Below, piece by piece: positions 1 to 8,691 of a DNA stretch of 64,000 bases. The translations under genes were made by a program, and so were the position numbers. Each line of letters opens with the position of its first letter. Positions within the stretch are counted from its first letter, which is position 1. Source of the DNA: Alloyangia pacifica (lineage in GTDB: Bacteria; Pseudomonadota; Alphaproteobacteria; Rhodobacterales; Rhodobacteraceae); the NCBI RefSeq assembly GCF_020524285.1, contig NZ_JAIVKX010000002.1, positions 614,670 to 678,669 on the forward strand, in the 5' to 3' direction. The notes under the pieces were generated by a model. That model saw only the letters and a list, made by a program, of their open reading frames with translations, did not search any database and had not been told where the DNA came from.

Positions 1-91
1 GCGCGCATGATGCTCTCCGGGTGGTTCTTGCCTGCGCTTTAGCCCAAAGCGCCGGCAAGTGCCAACCTCTCGGCGCGCGCCCGCAAACGCG

Positions 92-1375
92 TCAATGCAC
101 CGCATGGCGGATGCGGCGGATGCCGAACCAGACCAGCAGCGCCACCGGGATCACCGCCAGCGCGGTCAGCGTGCCCTTCGAGACGCCCACCGCCGCGGCC
201 ACCGGGTAGAGCAGGTAGCCCACCAGCGAGACGGCATAGTAGGAGATCGCCACCACCGAGAGCCCCTCGACCGTGGTCTGCAGTTGCAGTTGCTGGTCGG
301 CGCGCTTGTCGAGGCTGGCGAGGATCTCCTGGTTCTGCGCCGAGCGCTTCACCTCGACGCTGGTGCGCAGCAGCTCGCCCGCCCGCATCGCCCGGGCCGA
401 CATCTCGGCCAGCCGCTTCTCGCTGCTCTTCACGGTGCGCATGGCCGGCTCGAAGCGCCGCGCCATGAATTCGCGGAAGGTCTGCCGCCCCTCGAAGCGC
501 TCCTCGCGCAGCACCGAGATGCGCTGGTTCACCAAAGCCTCGTAGGCGGCGGTGGCCGAGAGCCGGAAGGCGCTCTGGGCCTGCACCGTCTCGAGCTCAG
601 CCGAGACCCCGAGCAGCGCCTTCAGCACGTCCTCCTCGGGGCTGTCGCCGCCGGTCATCTCGGTCGACAGCCGCGTCAGGTTCTCGTCGATCCGCGTGAG
701 GTCGGCGCGGATCGCGCTGACTCGGGTGAAGCCGAGCATGGCCATGGTCTTGTAGACCTCGATCTCGCACAGGCGCTGCACCACGCGGCCCACGCGCTGC
801 GCACCCGTGCCCGCGTCGACGAAGACCGCGAAGCGTTGGTGCCCCGCCGGGTCGATGCGGAAGTCGGAGGCCGCGACCAGAGCATCGTCAAGCATGCTGC
901 TCACCGCGATGCTGTCGTTGACGAACCAGTCCGCGCAGGCGGCATTGATCGTCGCCGGGTCCGACGGGCGGTCCAGAACGCGGATCATCGCCGAGGTCAT
1001 CCGAACGCCGGGCGTCGCCTCGAGCCAGTCGGCCGGAAAGATCCCGAAATCGCGCGGATCGAAGGCGCCATCGCCCAGCCCCGGCAGGAAGGCGGTATAG
1101 GTGACGAACTCGGTGTGCAGTTCCCACTTGATCTCGGCCTTGCCGATGCGCCCGGCGTAGTGCCGTGCCTCGGGCTGCGGATGCGGTGCGCCATGGCGGT
1201 CGAGCAAGTCGACCAGATGCGCCAGGTCCTCGCCGCGATCGCGGGAGGCGGCATCCGCCGCGCGCTTGACCGCGAGGAAGACCCCGCGGCAGGGCACTTC
1301 GAGCGTGGGAAACGGACGGGCGTGCAACTCGTTGGCGAGCTCGTAGCGCAGCGGGTGATCTTTGATGGGCGGCAT
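92..1375 (-). CDS. DUF3422 family membrane protein
   Basis: 427 residues, the usual length for the DUF3422 family of proteobacterial proteins, whose function is unknown. The N-terminus (RYELANELHARPFP, from residue 10) is the conserved opening of the family. A long soluble, partly coiled-coil region (about residues 220-345, rich in E, R, A and L heptads) precedes two C-terminal hydrophobic segments (about 348-375 and 383-405), so the protein is probably anchored in the inner membrane by its C-terminus with a basic tail. The upstream region, 1376-1450, is clearly more AT-rich than the rest and probably holds the promoter. It stands alone: the DUF1275 gene lies about 175 bp upstream on the same strand. 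Family assignment is firm, function unknown. Confidence 0.85.
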   Translation of the reverse strand: MPPIKDHPLRYELANELHARPFPTLEVPCRGVFLAVKRAADAASRDRGEDLAHLVDLLDRHGAPHPQPEARHYAGRIGKAEIKWELHTEFVTYTAFLPGLGDGAFDPRDFGIFPADWLEATPGVRMTSAMIRVLDRPSDPATINAACADWFVNDSIAVSSMLDDALVAASDFRIDPAGHQRFAVFVDAGTGAQRVGRVVQRLCEIEVYKTMAMLGFTRVSAIRADLTRIDENLTRLSTEMTGGDSPEEDVLKALLGVSAELETVQAQSAFRLSATAAYEALVNQRISVLREERFEGRQTFREFMARRFEPAMRTVKSSEKRLAEMSARAMRAGELLRTSVEVKRSAQNQEILASLDKRADQQLQLQTTVEGLSVVAISYYAVSLVGYLLYPVAAAVGVSKGTLTALAVIPVALLVWFGIRRIRHAVH

Positions 1376-1550
1376 GGCTCAGGCTCCGGAAGGTTGTCGC
1401 GACACTAGCGCCCCGCCCTTCGATGTAAAGGAAATGATTGTGTCTTATCAATTAATTAACGGAATACATTCGTATACTGGGTGAAGTGCCACAGGTTACC
1501 GCTATCGCGCATTGCTGCGACGCGCAGTGTGCGCCGGCCGCCCCGCAATG

Positions 1551-2243
1551 TCAGCCGCGCCCGGCCCGGATCACCTCGGGCAGCGAGATCGCCAGCAACG
1601 CGCCGGCACAGAGCGGGAAAAGCCAATAGCCCGCCGCGCCGAAGAGCACCGCACCGAGCACACCACCGGCGGTGAAACTGGCCAGCGTCAGCGCGTGGAG
1701 CCGCAGCTTCGGAAGCGCCGCGCGCCGCGTCTCGGCGTCCGCGGCCAGCGCCGACAGCCCGATGCCGATATCCGTGGCCATGCCAGAGACATGGGTGGTG
1801 CGCACCCGGGCGCGCGAGATCATCGTGGTCACCGCGTTCTGCAACCCCATCACGAAGCTCAGCACGATAACCAGAAACGCCTGCTCCATCCCCGGCCAGA
1901 GCGCCAGCGCAATCCCCAGGAGCAGCACGAAGACCCCCTCCGCCGCGATGGCCAGCGCGTAGATTGCCCGGACCCGCCGCGCCTCGCCGATGCGGATGAC
2001 CAGCGCCGCCAGGGCGGCGCCGCAGATGAAGGCGACGACCAGCCCGGCAAAGGACAGCGCCAGCCGCAGCGCGCCGTTCGCCAGATGGTCGGCAAGGGCC
2101 GAGATATTGCCGGTCATATTGGCGGTGAACGAGCCGGCGATGAGGAAGCCCACGGCGTTCAGCGCCCCCGAGATCGAAGACAGCAGCCCGGCCAGCGACA
2201 GATCGATGGCCCCGGTTCGATCGTCGCCCACCCGGATCAGCAT
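1551..2243 (-). CDS. YoaK/DUF1275 family membrane protein
   Basis: 230 residues with about six hydrophobic segments and the family hallmarks SFTANMTGN (about residues 38-46) and [12 protein letters not shown] followed by [13 protein letters not shown] (about 134-160), which identify the DUF1275 (YoaK-like) integral membrane family. The family is thought to be transporter-like, but no substrate is established. The ATG at 2243 is the first in frame. It lies between lipA (upstream, 158 bp away) and DUF3422 (downstream) on the same strand, with no overlap that would force co-transcription. Confidence 0.85.
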   Translation of the reverse strand: MLIRVGDDRTGAIDLSLAGLLSSISGALNAVGFLIAGSFTANMTGNISALADHLANGALRLALSFAGLVVAFICGAALAALVIRIGEARRVRAIYALAIAAEGVFVLLLGIALALWPGMEQAFLVIVLSFVMGLQNAVTTMISRARVRTTHVSGMATDIGIGLSALAADAETRRAALPKLRLHALTLASFTAGGVLGAVLFGAAGYWLFPLCAGALLAISLPEVIRAGRG

Positions 2244-2401
2244 GGCGCACCCTTTTTACCTTGCACGACAAGGAGCTTAGGACGCTTCGCGCGGCGCGGC
2301 AAAGCCCCGTTTCGCGCGCGCCAAAGAAAAAGGGGCGCAGCCGCGCGGCCCCGCCCCCAATTCATCCTTGCCAAGTTGCCCGGCTTTGCGCCGTCGTCAA
2401 C

Positions 2402-3352
2402 TCAGCCGTTTGCCAGCTTGGCTTCGCGCGCGTCACGCAGGCGGGCGAAATCGTCACCGGCGTGGTAGCTCGAGCGGGTCAGCGGCGTCGCCGAGACCAT
2501 CAGGAAGCCCTTGCCGAACGCGGCCTTCTCGTAGGAGGCGAACTCGTCGGGCGTGACGAAACGGGCGACGCGGTGGTGCTTCGGCGTCGGCTGCAGGTAC
2601 TGGCCGATGGTCAGGAAGTCGATGTCGGCGGCGCGCATGTCGTCCATCACCTGCACGACCTGCTGACGCTCCTCGCCGAGGCCGACCATGATGCCGGACT
2701 TGGTGAAGATATGCGGGTCCATTTCCTTGACCCGCTGCAGCAGGCGCAGCGAGTGGAAGTAACGCGCACCGGGGCGCACTTCGGGGTAGAGGCCGGGCAC
2801 CGTCTCGAGGTTGTGGTTGAACACGTCGGGGCGCGCCTCGACCACGGTCTCGAGCGCGCCGGGCTTGGACTTCAGGAAGTCCGGCGTCAGGATCTCGATG
2901 GTGGTCTCGGGCGAGCGGTGACGGATCGCACGGATGGTCTGGGCGAAATGCTCGGCGCCGCCATCGTCGAGGTCGTCGCGGTCCACCGAGGTCACCACCA
3001 CGTGCTTCAGCCCCAGCTTCTGCACCGAGTCGGCCACGCGCCCGGGCTCGAAGACGTCGAGCGTGTCGGGGCGGCCGGTGGCGATGTTGCAGAAGGTACA
3101 GCCGCGGGTACAGATGTCGCCCATGATCATCATGGTGGCGTGACCCTGGCTCCAGCACTCGCCCACATTGGGGCAGCCGGCCTCTTCGCAGACGGTCACC
3201 AGGCCGTGCTCGCGCATGATGCGGCGGGTCTCGTTGTAGCCCGCGCCGCCGGGCGCCTTGACGCGAATCCAGTCCGGTTTCTTGGGCTGGGCATTGTCGG
3301 GCCGATGCGCCTTCTCCGGATGGCGCTGCGCCGGGATCTTCAGGTCTCGCAA
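2402..3352 (-). CDS. lipA: Lipoyl synthase LipA (probable TTG start)
   Basis: Radical-SAM enzyme that inserts two sulfur atoms into protein-bound octanoyl chains to make lipoyl groups for 2-oxoacid dehydrogenases and the glycine cleavage system. With the chosen start the protein has 316 residues. The auxiliary-cluster cysteines C55, C60 and C66 ([13 protein letters not shown]) and the radical-SAM CxxxCxxC at C81, C85 and C88 (CTRGCTFC) are all intact. The open frame extends to an ATG at 3418, but homologues begin [16 protein letters not shown]. That sequence starts here at a TTG (3350-3352) preceded by GGGGGA about 5 bases upstream, so I prefer the TTG; the ATG would add 22 residues that do not look like the family. 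Confidence 0.93.
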   Translation of the reverse strand: MRDLKIPAQRHPEKAHRPDNAQPKKPDWIRVKAPGGAGYNETRRIMREHGLVTVCEEAGCPNVGECWSQGHATMMIMGDICTRGCTFCNIATGRPDTLDVFEPGRVADSVQKLGLKHVVVTSVDRDDLDDGGAEHFAQTIRAIRHRSPETTIEILTPDFLKSKPGALETVVEARPDVFNHNLETVPGLYPEVRPGARYFHSLRLLQRVKEMDPHIFTKSGIMVGLGEERQQVVQVMDDMRAADIDFLTIGQYLQPTPKHHRVARFVTPDEFASYEKAAFGKGFLMVSATPLTRSSYHAGDDFARLRDAREAKLANG

Positions 3353-3643
3353 AGCGTTTCCCCCGCGATGTGGGTCAGGTTGCCCCGGAAGATAGACCTC
3401 TTCGGGACGAGGTTCCACCCCAGGCTCCGGATCGGTCCCCCACCGGGACCGACACCGGGACTGAACATGTCGGACTCTCCCCTACGCCCATCGCGCCCGA
3501 AGCGCAATTCCCGAGCATCCCGCGCCGCTTTTGTCCGCGCGCCTTCCGCGACGGCGCTCTTCTGCTTGCGCCCGCCGCGCCGCGCTCCTATCCCCACGTC
3601 AGGGAGGAGACCCGAATTTGCAAGTTCCCGAAAGGACACCAGA

Positions 3644-4192
3644 ATGAGAACCGGCGTCGCGCTTCCCAATGTCACCTTCCGTACCCGCGTCCGCGACGAG
3701 TCGATCGAGGGCCCGAACCCCTTCCGCTGGCAGGACATGACCACGGCGGATTACTTCAAGGGCAAGCGCGTGATCCTCTTCTCGCTGCCCGGCGCCTTCA
3801 CCCCGACCTGCTCGACCTACCAGCTGCCGGGCTTCGAGAAGAACGCCGAGACCTTCCGCGCACACGGCATCGACGCGATCTACTGCATGTCGGTCAACGA
3901 CAGCTTCGTGATGAACCAGTGGGCCAAGTCGCAGAACCTCGAGAATGTCTCGGTCATCCCCGACGGCTCGGGCGAGTTCACCCGCCGCATCGGCATGCTG
4001 GTGAACAAGGACAACCTCGGCTTCGGCATGCGCTCCTGGCGCTATGCGGCGATCATCAACGACGGCGTGGTCGAGGCGTGGTTCGAGGAGCCCGGCCTGT
4101 GCGACAACCACGGCGAGGATCCCTACGGCGTGTCGAGCCCGGAGAACCTGCTGGAGTACCTGGCGAACGCAAAGGCCGAAGCGGCGGCCTGA
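3644..4192 (+). CDS. Prx5-type peroxiredoxin
   Basis: 182-residue thiol peroxidase of the Prx5/AhpE-like group, expected to reduce H2O2 and alkyl hydroperoxides in the cytoplasm, usually with glutathione or glutaredoxin as reductant. The peroxidatic motif PGAFTPTC ends at C56, and the family features of the middle part (CMSVNDSFVMNQWAK, DGSGEFTRRIGM) are present. A further cysteine in GLCDNHGEDPYGVSSPE near the C-terminus could be involved in resolution. The ATG at 3644 is preceded by AAAGGA; the longer open frame upstream has no family similarity. It is monocistronic, with a strong terminator immediately downstream, and is divergent from lipA. Confidence 0.93.
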   Translation: MRTGVALPNVTFRTRVRDESIEGPNPFRWQDMTTADYFKGKRVILFSLPGAFTPTCSTYQLPGFEKNAETFRAHGIDAIYCMSVNDSFVMNQWAKSQNLENVSVIPDGSGEFTRRIGMLVNKDNLGFGMRSWRYAAIINDGVVEAWFEEPGLCDNHGEDPYGVSSPENLLEYLANAKAEAAA

Positions 4193-4215
4193 GCCCTTCG
4201 CTGAATCTGATGCGG

Positions 4216-4245
4216 AAAGCGGGCCCATGTGGCCCGCTTTTTTTT
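4216..4245 (+). terminator. Rho-independent terminator after the peroxiredoxin gene
   Basis: Ten-bp perfect stem (4216-4225 with 4231-4240), five-base loop, and a run of eight T from 4238. It ends the peroxiredoxin transcript 24 bases after its stop codon and also separates it from the convergent iron operon. Confidence 0.92.
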
Positions 4246-4314
4246 CATGTCCCGTGCGCACCATCGCCGGAAAACAAGCGCCCCGAAACAAGCCGGCGCC
4301 GCCGGGCGCAGCTC

Positions 4315-5391
4315 TCACCCCGCGATGCGCACCAGGTGGTTGTCCCAGGCCACATCGGCGCGGCGCAGCGGCGTCGGCGTCTCGCCCTTCACCAGGATCA
4401 GCCCGCCCAGCCCGTCGCTGGCCATGTAGCCGCCCTCGTGCGTCGCCAGCCCGCAGACATCCGTGCGCGACACCGCCCCGAGAAACGCCCCCGTCTCCGA
4501 GAAGCGGTGCATCCGCCCGCCGCGCGGCGAGGTGATGGCGATCTCGCGCCCCTCCCCGGCAAAGGCGACGCTGCCCGCGTAGCCCTGCATCACCAGCTCG
4601 TCGCCGAGCGGCGCCTCGCAGAGCACCGGCGCCTCGCCGCGGCGGTGCAGACCGAGCAGAGGCGTCGCCGCGCCCTCCTCGCCCTGCCACTGCATGCAGA
4701 AGCCCACCAGCCCGTCGGGCCGCAGCGCGAGGTGGCGGATCGAGTTCTCGTGCAGCTCCGGCTCCAGCTCGACTTTCTCCAGCAGCGTGCCATCGAAGCC
4801 GACGTAGGAGAGGTTCGGCTGCATGGTGTCGGTGTTGAGCTTTGTGCGATCAAAGGCGTCGGTCTGGATGCCGCCGTTGGCGATCACCAGGCTCTGACCG
4901 TCCGGCATCAGCCGCAGCTCGTGCGGGCCGAGACCATGCGTCGGGAAATCCGAAACGCGCGTGTAGCCGGCCTCTACGTCCCAGATGCCCACGCGCCCCG
5001 CGCTGCCCTCGGCGACCTGCTCGGAGGTGAAGAGTACCGTGCCGTCGGCGGAAAAGGCACCGTGGCCGTTGAAGCTGTGGCCCTGCGGCGCGCTCAGCTC
5101 GTGCAGCACCTCGCCGGAGATGCAGTCGATGACCAGCGCATAGGTGCCGGGACGGCGGGCAAAGCCCACGGCCTCGGCGCGGGTCGGATGGGCGCAGGCG
5201 GCGTGGCCGCGCGCCGGGAGCGGCACGCGGAAGGCCTCTTCGCCGCCCTCCCGCAGGCCGACCAGAACGAAGCTGCCGTCGCCCTGCTTGGCCGCGGCCA
5301 GATAGGTGGGATCGCCCACCGCCGCCCAGCCGGTCGCGGGGGCGGCGGACGCAGCCAGAAGGCTGGCCAGGAAAGTGCGTCTCGTGGTCAT
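4315..5391 (-). CDS. DUF1513 domain protein, Tat-exported, last gene of iron operon
   Basis: 358 residues with a twin-arginine signal (TTRRTFLASLLAASAAPATGWA), so it is probably exported folded, perhaps with a bound cofactor. The mature part has repeated short beta-type blocks (GHGAFSADGTVLFTSE, GLGPHELRLMPDG, ENSIRHLALRPDG), as expected of a beta-propeller-like fold. This matches DUF1513 proteins, found beside imelysin genes in many marine proteobacteria; their function is not established. It starts 14 bases after the stop of the second imelysin gene, so it is the distal gene of the operon. The open frame continues far upstream through shadow sequence; the ATG at 5391 is chosen because it starts the Tat signal. 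Confidence 0.88.
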   Translation of the reverse strand: MTTRRTFLASLLAASAAPATGWAAVGDPTYLAAAKQGDGSFVLVGLREGGEEAFRVPLPARGHAACAHPTRAEAVGFARRPGTYALVIDCISGEVLHELSAPQGHSFNGHGAFSADGTVLFTSEQVAEGSAGRVGIWDVEAGYTRVSDFPTHGLGPHELRLMPDGQSLVIANGGIQTDAFDRTKLNTDTMQPNLSYVGFDGTLLEKVELEPELHENSIRHLALRPDGLVGFCMQWQGEEGAATPLLGLHRRGEAPVLCEAPLGDELVMQGYAGSVAFAGEGREIAITSPRGGRMHRFSETGAFLGAVSRTDVCGLATHEGGYMASDGLGGLILVKGETPTPLRRADVAWDNHLVRIAG

Positions 5392-5405
5392 GGTCTCATT
5401 CCCTC

Positions 5406-6413
5406 TCAGTCGCCGTCGCCGGAGTTGAAGCCCGGCTGGATGCCGAGGCGTAAGCCGATTTCCAGTTCCAGCGCATCGCTCAGGGCGCGCACCTGCTGTT
5501 GCAGGATCTCGACGTGCAGCCGCTCGGACGGATCGTCGACGGCCTGGAAGCTCGGCTCCTCGACCCGCTCGGCCAGCTCGTAGAGCCGGTCCAGCGCGGC
5601 CTTGCTCTGCGGCAGGTCCCAGTCGGCGAGCGCCGCGGCCATATCGTAGGCGCCCTTGGAGTCCTGCAGCACGTTGCGCAGGCTGCGGCCCGAGCGCCAG
5701 GCCTCGGCGCGGGTCGGGCGCGGCCGCTCGAAGGTGCCGAGGGGGCGGCCGAGGCGGGTGTCGGCGGTGAACTCGAGCCCCGTGAGGATCTGCGTGTAGA
5801 GCGCCCGCACCGCCTCGTCCTCGCCCATGTAGGTGGCATTGCCCTCCTGCCCGGCGGTGCGCAGCACGTCGGCGAACTGCTCCTCCCAGCCGGCATCCAG
5901 CGCCGCGGCCTGCCGCGCGAGATCGCGGGTCATGGTCTGCACCAGCGTGCAGGCGTAGCTGCCAGGCTCGTAGTCCCAGAAATCCGGATCGTAGAGCATG
6001 AACTCCAGCGGGTAGAGCCCGCGCGCGGCGATCGAGACATCGGCATAGGCCACCGGGTCGCGGCCGACCTCCTCCTCGCCCGTGATCAGCCGGGTCAGCG
6101 TCTTGGGGGTGAAGCCGCGGCTGTCGGGCCAGAAGGCCACCGGCAGCGCGCCGGTCTCGGAAGGGCCGATGTGGATGTCGGCCACGGCGTTCCAGCGGTC
6201 GAAGGCGTGCATCCAGGGCTCGCGCAGCGAGGCGGCGGTGCAATCGGCCTGTGCCGCACCGGCCAGCGTCTCGGTGGCCTGGGCGAAGCCCGCGAAGCCG
6301 GGGAGGATATGCGCGCTCAGGGCCTCGGGCACCCCGGCCTGCGCGGGCGCGGCCAAAGGCGCAACGAGCGGCGCGGCGAGCAACGCGGCGCAAAGGGTCA
6401 GGCGATATGTCAT
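5406..6413 (-). CDS. Imelysin family protein (second copy, variant HxxE motif)
   Basis: 335 residues with a Sec signal peptide (LTLCAALLAAPLVAPLAAPAQA). It belongs to the imelysin family of periplasmic proteins linked to iron uptake. Where IrpA-type imelysins carry RGYHAIE, this protein has RGLYPLE (131-137), so the histidine of the HxxE motif is replaced by Y134 while E137 is kept; loss of the motif implies altered or absent metal binding. Its start codon follows the TAA of the di-haem oxidoreductase gene directly, with no intervening base, indicating translational coupling. The order oxidoreductase, imelysin, DUF1513 is recurrent in Rhodobacteraceae as far as I recall. Confidence 0.88.
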   Translation of the reverse strand: MTYRLTLCAALLAAPLVAPLAAPAQAGVPEALSAHILPGFAGFAQATETLAGAAQADCTAASLREPWMHAFDRWNAVADIHIGPSETGALPVAFWPDSRGFTPKTLTRLITGEEEVGRDPVAYADVSIAARGLYPLEFMLYDPDFWDYEPGSYACTLVQTMTRDLARQAAALDAGWEEQFADVLRTAGQEGNATYMGEDEAVRALYTQILTGLEFTADTRLGRPLGTFERPRPTRAEAWRSGRSLRNVLQDSKGAYDMAAALADWDLPQSKAALDRLYELAERVEEPSFQAVDDPSERLHVEILQQQVRALSDALELEIGLRLGIQPGFNSGDGD

Positions 6414-7961
6414 TTACAAACTCTCCAGATACCGGATCAGCGCCGCGCGGTCCGCCGGCACCATGGAAACCACCTTGTCGCGCTGCGTTTCGGCCTCGCC
6501 GCCGTGCCAGAGGATCGCCTCCAACAGATTGCGGGCCCGTCCGTCGTGCAGGAAGGTGGTGTGGCCGCTCACCCGCTGGGTGAGGCCGATGCCCCAGAGC
6601 GGCGCGGTGCGCCATTCGCGCCCGGTGGCGCGGCCCTCGGGGCGGTGGTCCGCCAGCCCCTCGCCCATGTCATGCAGCAGCATGTCCGAATAGGGCCAGA
6701 TGAGCTGGAAGCTCTGCTCCGGCTGGGCGTCCAGCCGGTGGGTGACGAATTTCGGGGTGTGGCAGGCGGGGCAGCCGGTCTCGTAGAAGACGCGCTTGCC
6801 GTGCAGCACCTGCGGGTCATCCACGTCGCGCCGCGCGGGCACACCGAGGTTGCGGCTATAGAAGGTCACCAGTTCGAGCGCCGCCCTGTCCGCCTCGAAG
6901 CCGCCGCGCTCGGGATCGTCGCCGCCGGGCGCTTCGCGGCAGGCGGTCTGCGCCGGGGTGCAGTCGCCCCAGACGTCCGGATGCAGCGGGGTCGAGATGC
7001 CGATGTCGCTGGCGAAGGCCGCCGAGGATTGCTCGCGCACCGTCGCCATGCCGGCCTTGTGGCCGAAGCGGCCCAGCATCGGCGCGTCATGCTCCAGCGA
7101 CCAGACCACCGCGGCGCGGCCCGAGATGCCGTCACCGTCCGCATCCTCGGGGTCGGCCAGCGCGAGGATGTCCCGCGCCGGGATCGCCTCGAGCAGGCCG
7201 AGCCCGATCATCTGCGGCGCGACGCGCGGACTAAGCATGGCCGCCTCGCCGAGCGGGCCATAGGCGAGGTCGGCGGCGGCATAGCTCGGCACGCGCAGCG
7301 AAGCCCGCTCGCCGCCCGAGAGCGGCACGTCGATCTCGTCGTAGCGCACCTCGAAGCGCGCCTCCGCGCCCTGCCCGACGGTGGCGAAATCCTGGATCTG
7401 CTGGCCGTAGACCGGGTGCGGCTGGGTGGCGATCCACTCGGCGATCCGCGGCATCTCGGCGCCGGGATCGGCGGGCACGGAGACCCGCAGGAAAATCGAC
7501 ACGGCGCCGTCGTTCGGCCCTTCGGGCGGATGGCCGCGCCCGTCCTTGAGATGGCAGTTCTGGCAGCCGCGGGCGTTGTAGAGCGGCCCCAGCCCGTCCG
7601 AGGCGCGGGTCGAGGACGGCGAGGAGACCCAGAGCTTGCGGAACAGCCCGTTGCCCACCTTGAAGTCGAGCTCGCGGTCAAACTCCATGTTGCCCGACGG
7701 CTGCGAGAAGGCGTCGGCATTGCGGCGCGGGCGCACGGTGGCCGCGCCGGCGGTCAGCTCCTCGAACTGCTCGGGCGCCGAGAAATCCTCGGTCAGCGCG
7801 GTCACCGCGGCAATGCGCGCGGCCTCGTCCTCGGTGCGGGGGATGATGTTGAGATGCAGGTCCTGCAGCCCGGGCACGGCTTCCTCGGAAGGGGTGCCCT
7901 CGGCGGCAAGCGAAGCGCCGCCCAGCAGGGCGGCGCAAAGCGCGAGGCTACTCGGCCTCAT
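6414..7961 (-). CDS. Di-haem oxidoreductase (DHOR) family c-type cytochrome
   Basis: 515 residues from the ATG at 7961, which begins a clear Sec signal peptide ([17 protein letters not shown]). Two c-type haem motifs are visible: CQNCH at 133-137 and CPACH at 397-401. The segment [12 protein letters not shown] (270-281) resembles a calcium-binding loop. This is the DHOR/DUF1111 family (also called thiol oxidoreductase), distantly related to MauG-like di-haem enzymes; the substrate is unknown. In an iron operon a periplasmic ferric or ferrous redox role is an inference only. The start overlaps the end of bfr by 14 bp; 13 further in-frame codons upstream lie inside bfr and would spoil the signal peptide. 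Haem attachment would depend on the Ccm system encoded at 51-54 kb. Confidence 0.92.
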   Translation of the reverse strand: MRPSSLALCAALLGGASLAAEGTPSEEAVPGLQDLHLNIIPRTEDEAARIAAVTALTEDFSAPEQFEELTAGAATVRPRRNADAFSQPSGNMEFDRELDFKVGNGLFRKLWVSSPSSTRASDGLGPLYNARGCQNCHLKDGRGHPPEGPNDGAVSIFLRVSVPADPGAEMPRIAEWIATQPHPVYGQQIQDFATVGQGAEARFEVRYDEIDVPLSGGERASLRVPSYAAADLAYGPLGEAAMLSPRVAPQMIGLGLLEAIPARDILALADPEDADGDGISGRAAVVWSLEHDAPMLGRFGHKAGMATVREQSSAAFASDIGISTPLHPDVWGDCTPAQTACREAPGGDDPERGGFEADRAALELVTFYSRNLGVPARRDVDDPQVLHGKRVFYETGCPACHTPKFVTHRLDAQPEQSFQLIWPYSDMLLHDMGEGLADHRPEGRATGREWRTAPLWGIGLTQRVSGHTTFLHDGRARNLLEAILWHGGEAETQRDKVVSMVPADRAALIRYLESL

Positions 7962-8433
7962 CCATCGGCATGGCATTGATGACCGCATAGCGTTCGGCAC
8001 CGACCCGGTCGTAGAGTTCCAGTTGCGTCTCGAGGAAGTCGATGTGGCCCTCTTCGTCCGCCATCAGTTCCTCGAACAGGTTCTTGCTCACATAGTCGCC
8101 CACGGATTCGCAATGCTCGCGGGCCTCTTTGTAGAGCGCGCGGGCCTCGTGCTCCGCGGCAAGGTCGGCCTCGAGCGTTTCCTTCGGGCCCTCGCCGATG
8201 CGCAGCGGGTCGAGCTTCTGTAGGTTCGGGTGGCCGCCGAGAAAGATGATCCGGGTGATCAGCTTGTCCGCGTGGTGCATCTCTTCGATGCTCTCCTCGC
8301 GGCTCTTCTTGGCCATGTGGCCGAGGCCCCAGTCTTCCTGCAGACGATAGTGCAGCCAGTACTGGCTGACCGCGGTGAGTTCGGAACGGAGCGCCTTGTT
8401 AAGGTACTCGATGACTTTCTCGTCGCCCTTCAT
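7948..8433 (-). CDS. bfr: Bacterioferritin
   Basis: 161 residues, full length for bacterioferritin, the 24-subunit haem-containing iron-storage protein. The ferroxidase and haem residues are recognisable: SELTAVSQY (first glutamate), [10 protein letters not shown] (bridging glutamate, haem-ligating methionine, histidine) and [10 protein letters not shown] (second bridging glutamate and histidine). The ATG at 8433 follows AGGAAGG; an earlier in-frame ATG lies inside bfd. The 5' end overlaps bfd by 35 bp and the 3' end overlaps the di-haem gene by 14 bp, so storage, release and periplasmic genes are made from one mRNA. Confidence 0.95.
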   Translation of the reverse strand: MKGDEKVIEYLNKALRSELTAVSQYWLHYRLQEDWGLGHMAKKSREESIEEMHHADKLITRIIFLGGHPNLQKLDPLRIGEGPKETLEADLAAEHEARALYKEAREHCESVGDYVSKNLFEELMADEEGHIDFLETQLELYDRVGAERYAVINAMPMDEAE

Positions 8434-8677
8434 ATCCGCCTTCCTGTGTTTTTCCGCGACCACGCAGGTCGCGGAGGTGCATGGGAACTTCCAGATTGTC
8501 GTTACGTCGCATGGTTTGCAAGAAGAGCGGCATGCAACCCCCGCAATCGGCGGCTTTACCGAGCGCGTGGTATATTTTTCCGGGCGTGATGATCGTCTGC
8601 GGGTCGGAATGACGCATCCAGTCGATCGCGGCGTGGATGTCGCGATCCGAGATACCCATGCAGTGGCAGACGATCAT
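8399..8677 (-). CDS. bfd: Bacterioferritin-associated ferredoxin (2Fe-2S)
   Basis: 92 residues. The four cluster cysteines are in the Bfd arrangement: CHC at 4-6 and CGGC at 45-48. Bfd docks on bacterioferritin and passes electrons to the mineral core to release Fe2+. The last 30 or so residues are a charged extension ([16 protein letters not shown]) that overlaps the start of bfr and is probably disordered; typical Bfd proteins end shortly after the second cysteine pair. The gene starts 14 bases after the irpA stop codon. Placement next to bfr confirms the identity. Confidence 0.92.
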   Translation of the reverse strand: MIVCHCMGISDRDIHAAIDWMRHSDPQTIITPGKIYHALGKAADCGGCMPLFLQTMRRNDNLEVPMHLRDLRGRGKTQEGGYEGRRESHRVP

Positions 8678-8691
8678 CGGTCCGGTTCCCC

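Noticed and set aside
1..42. Plus-strand frame ending LSGWFLPAL with a TAG at 40-42
   Set aside because: It could be the tail of a gene running in from the left edge, but 13 codons are too few to support a call.
59..1408. 449-codon plus-strand frame opposite DUF3422
   Set aside because: Histidine-, arginine- and alanine-rich antisense shadow typical of high-GC DNA; the minus strand has a recognisable family.
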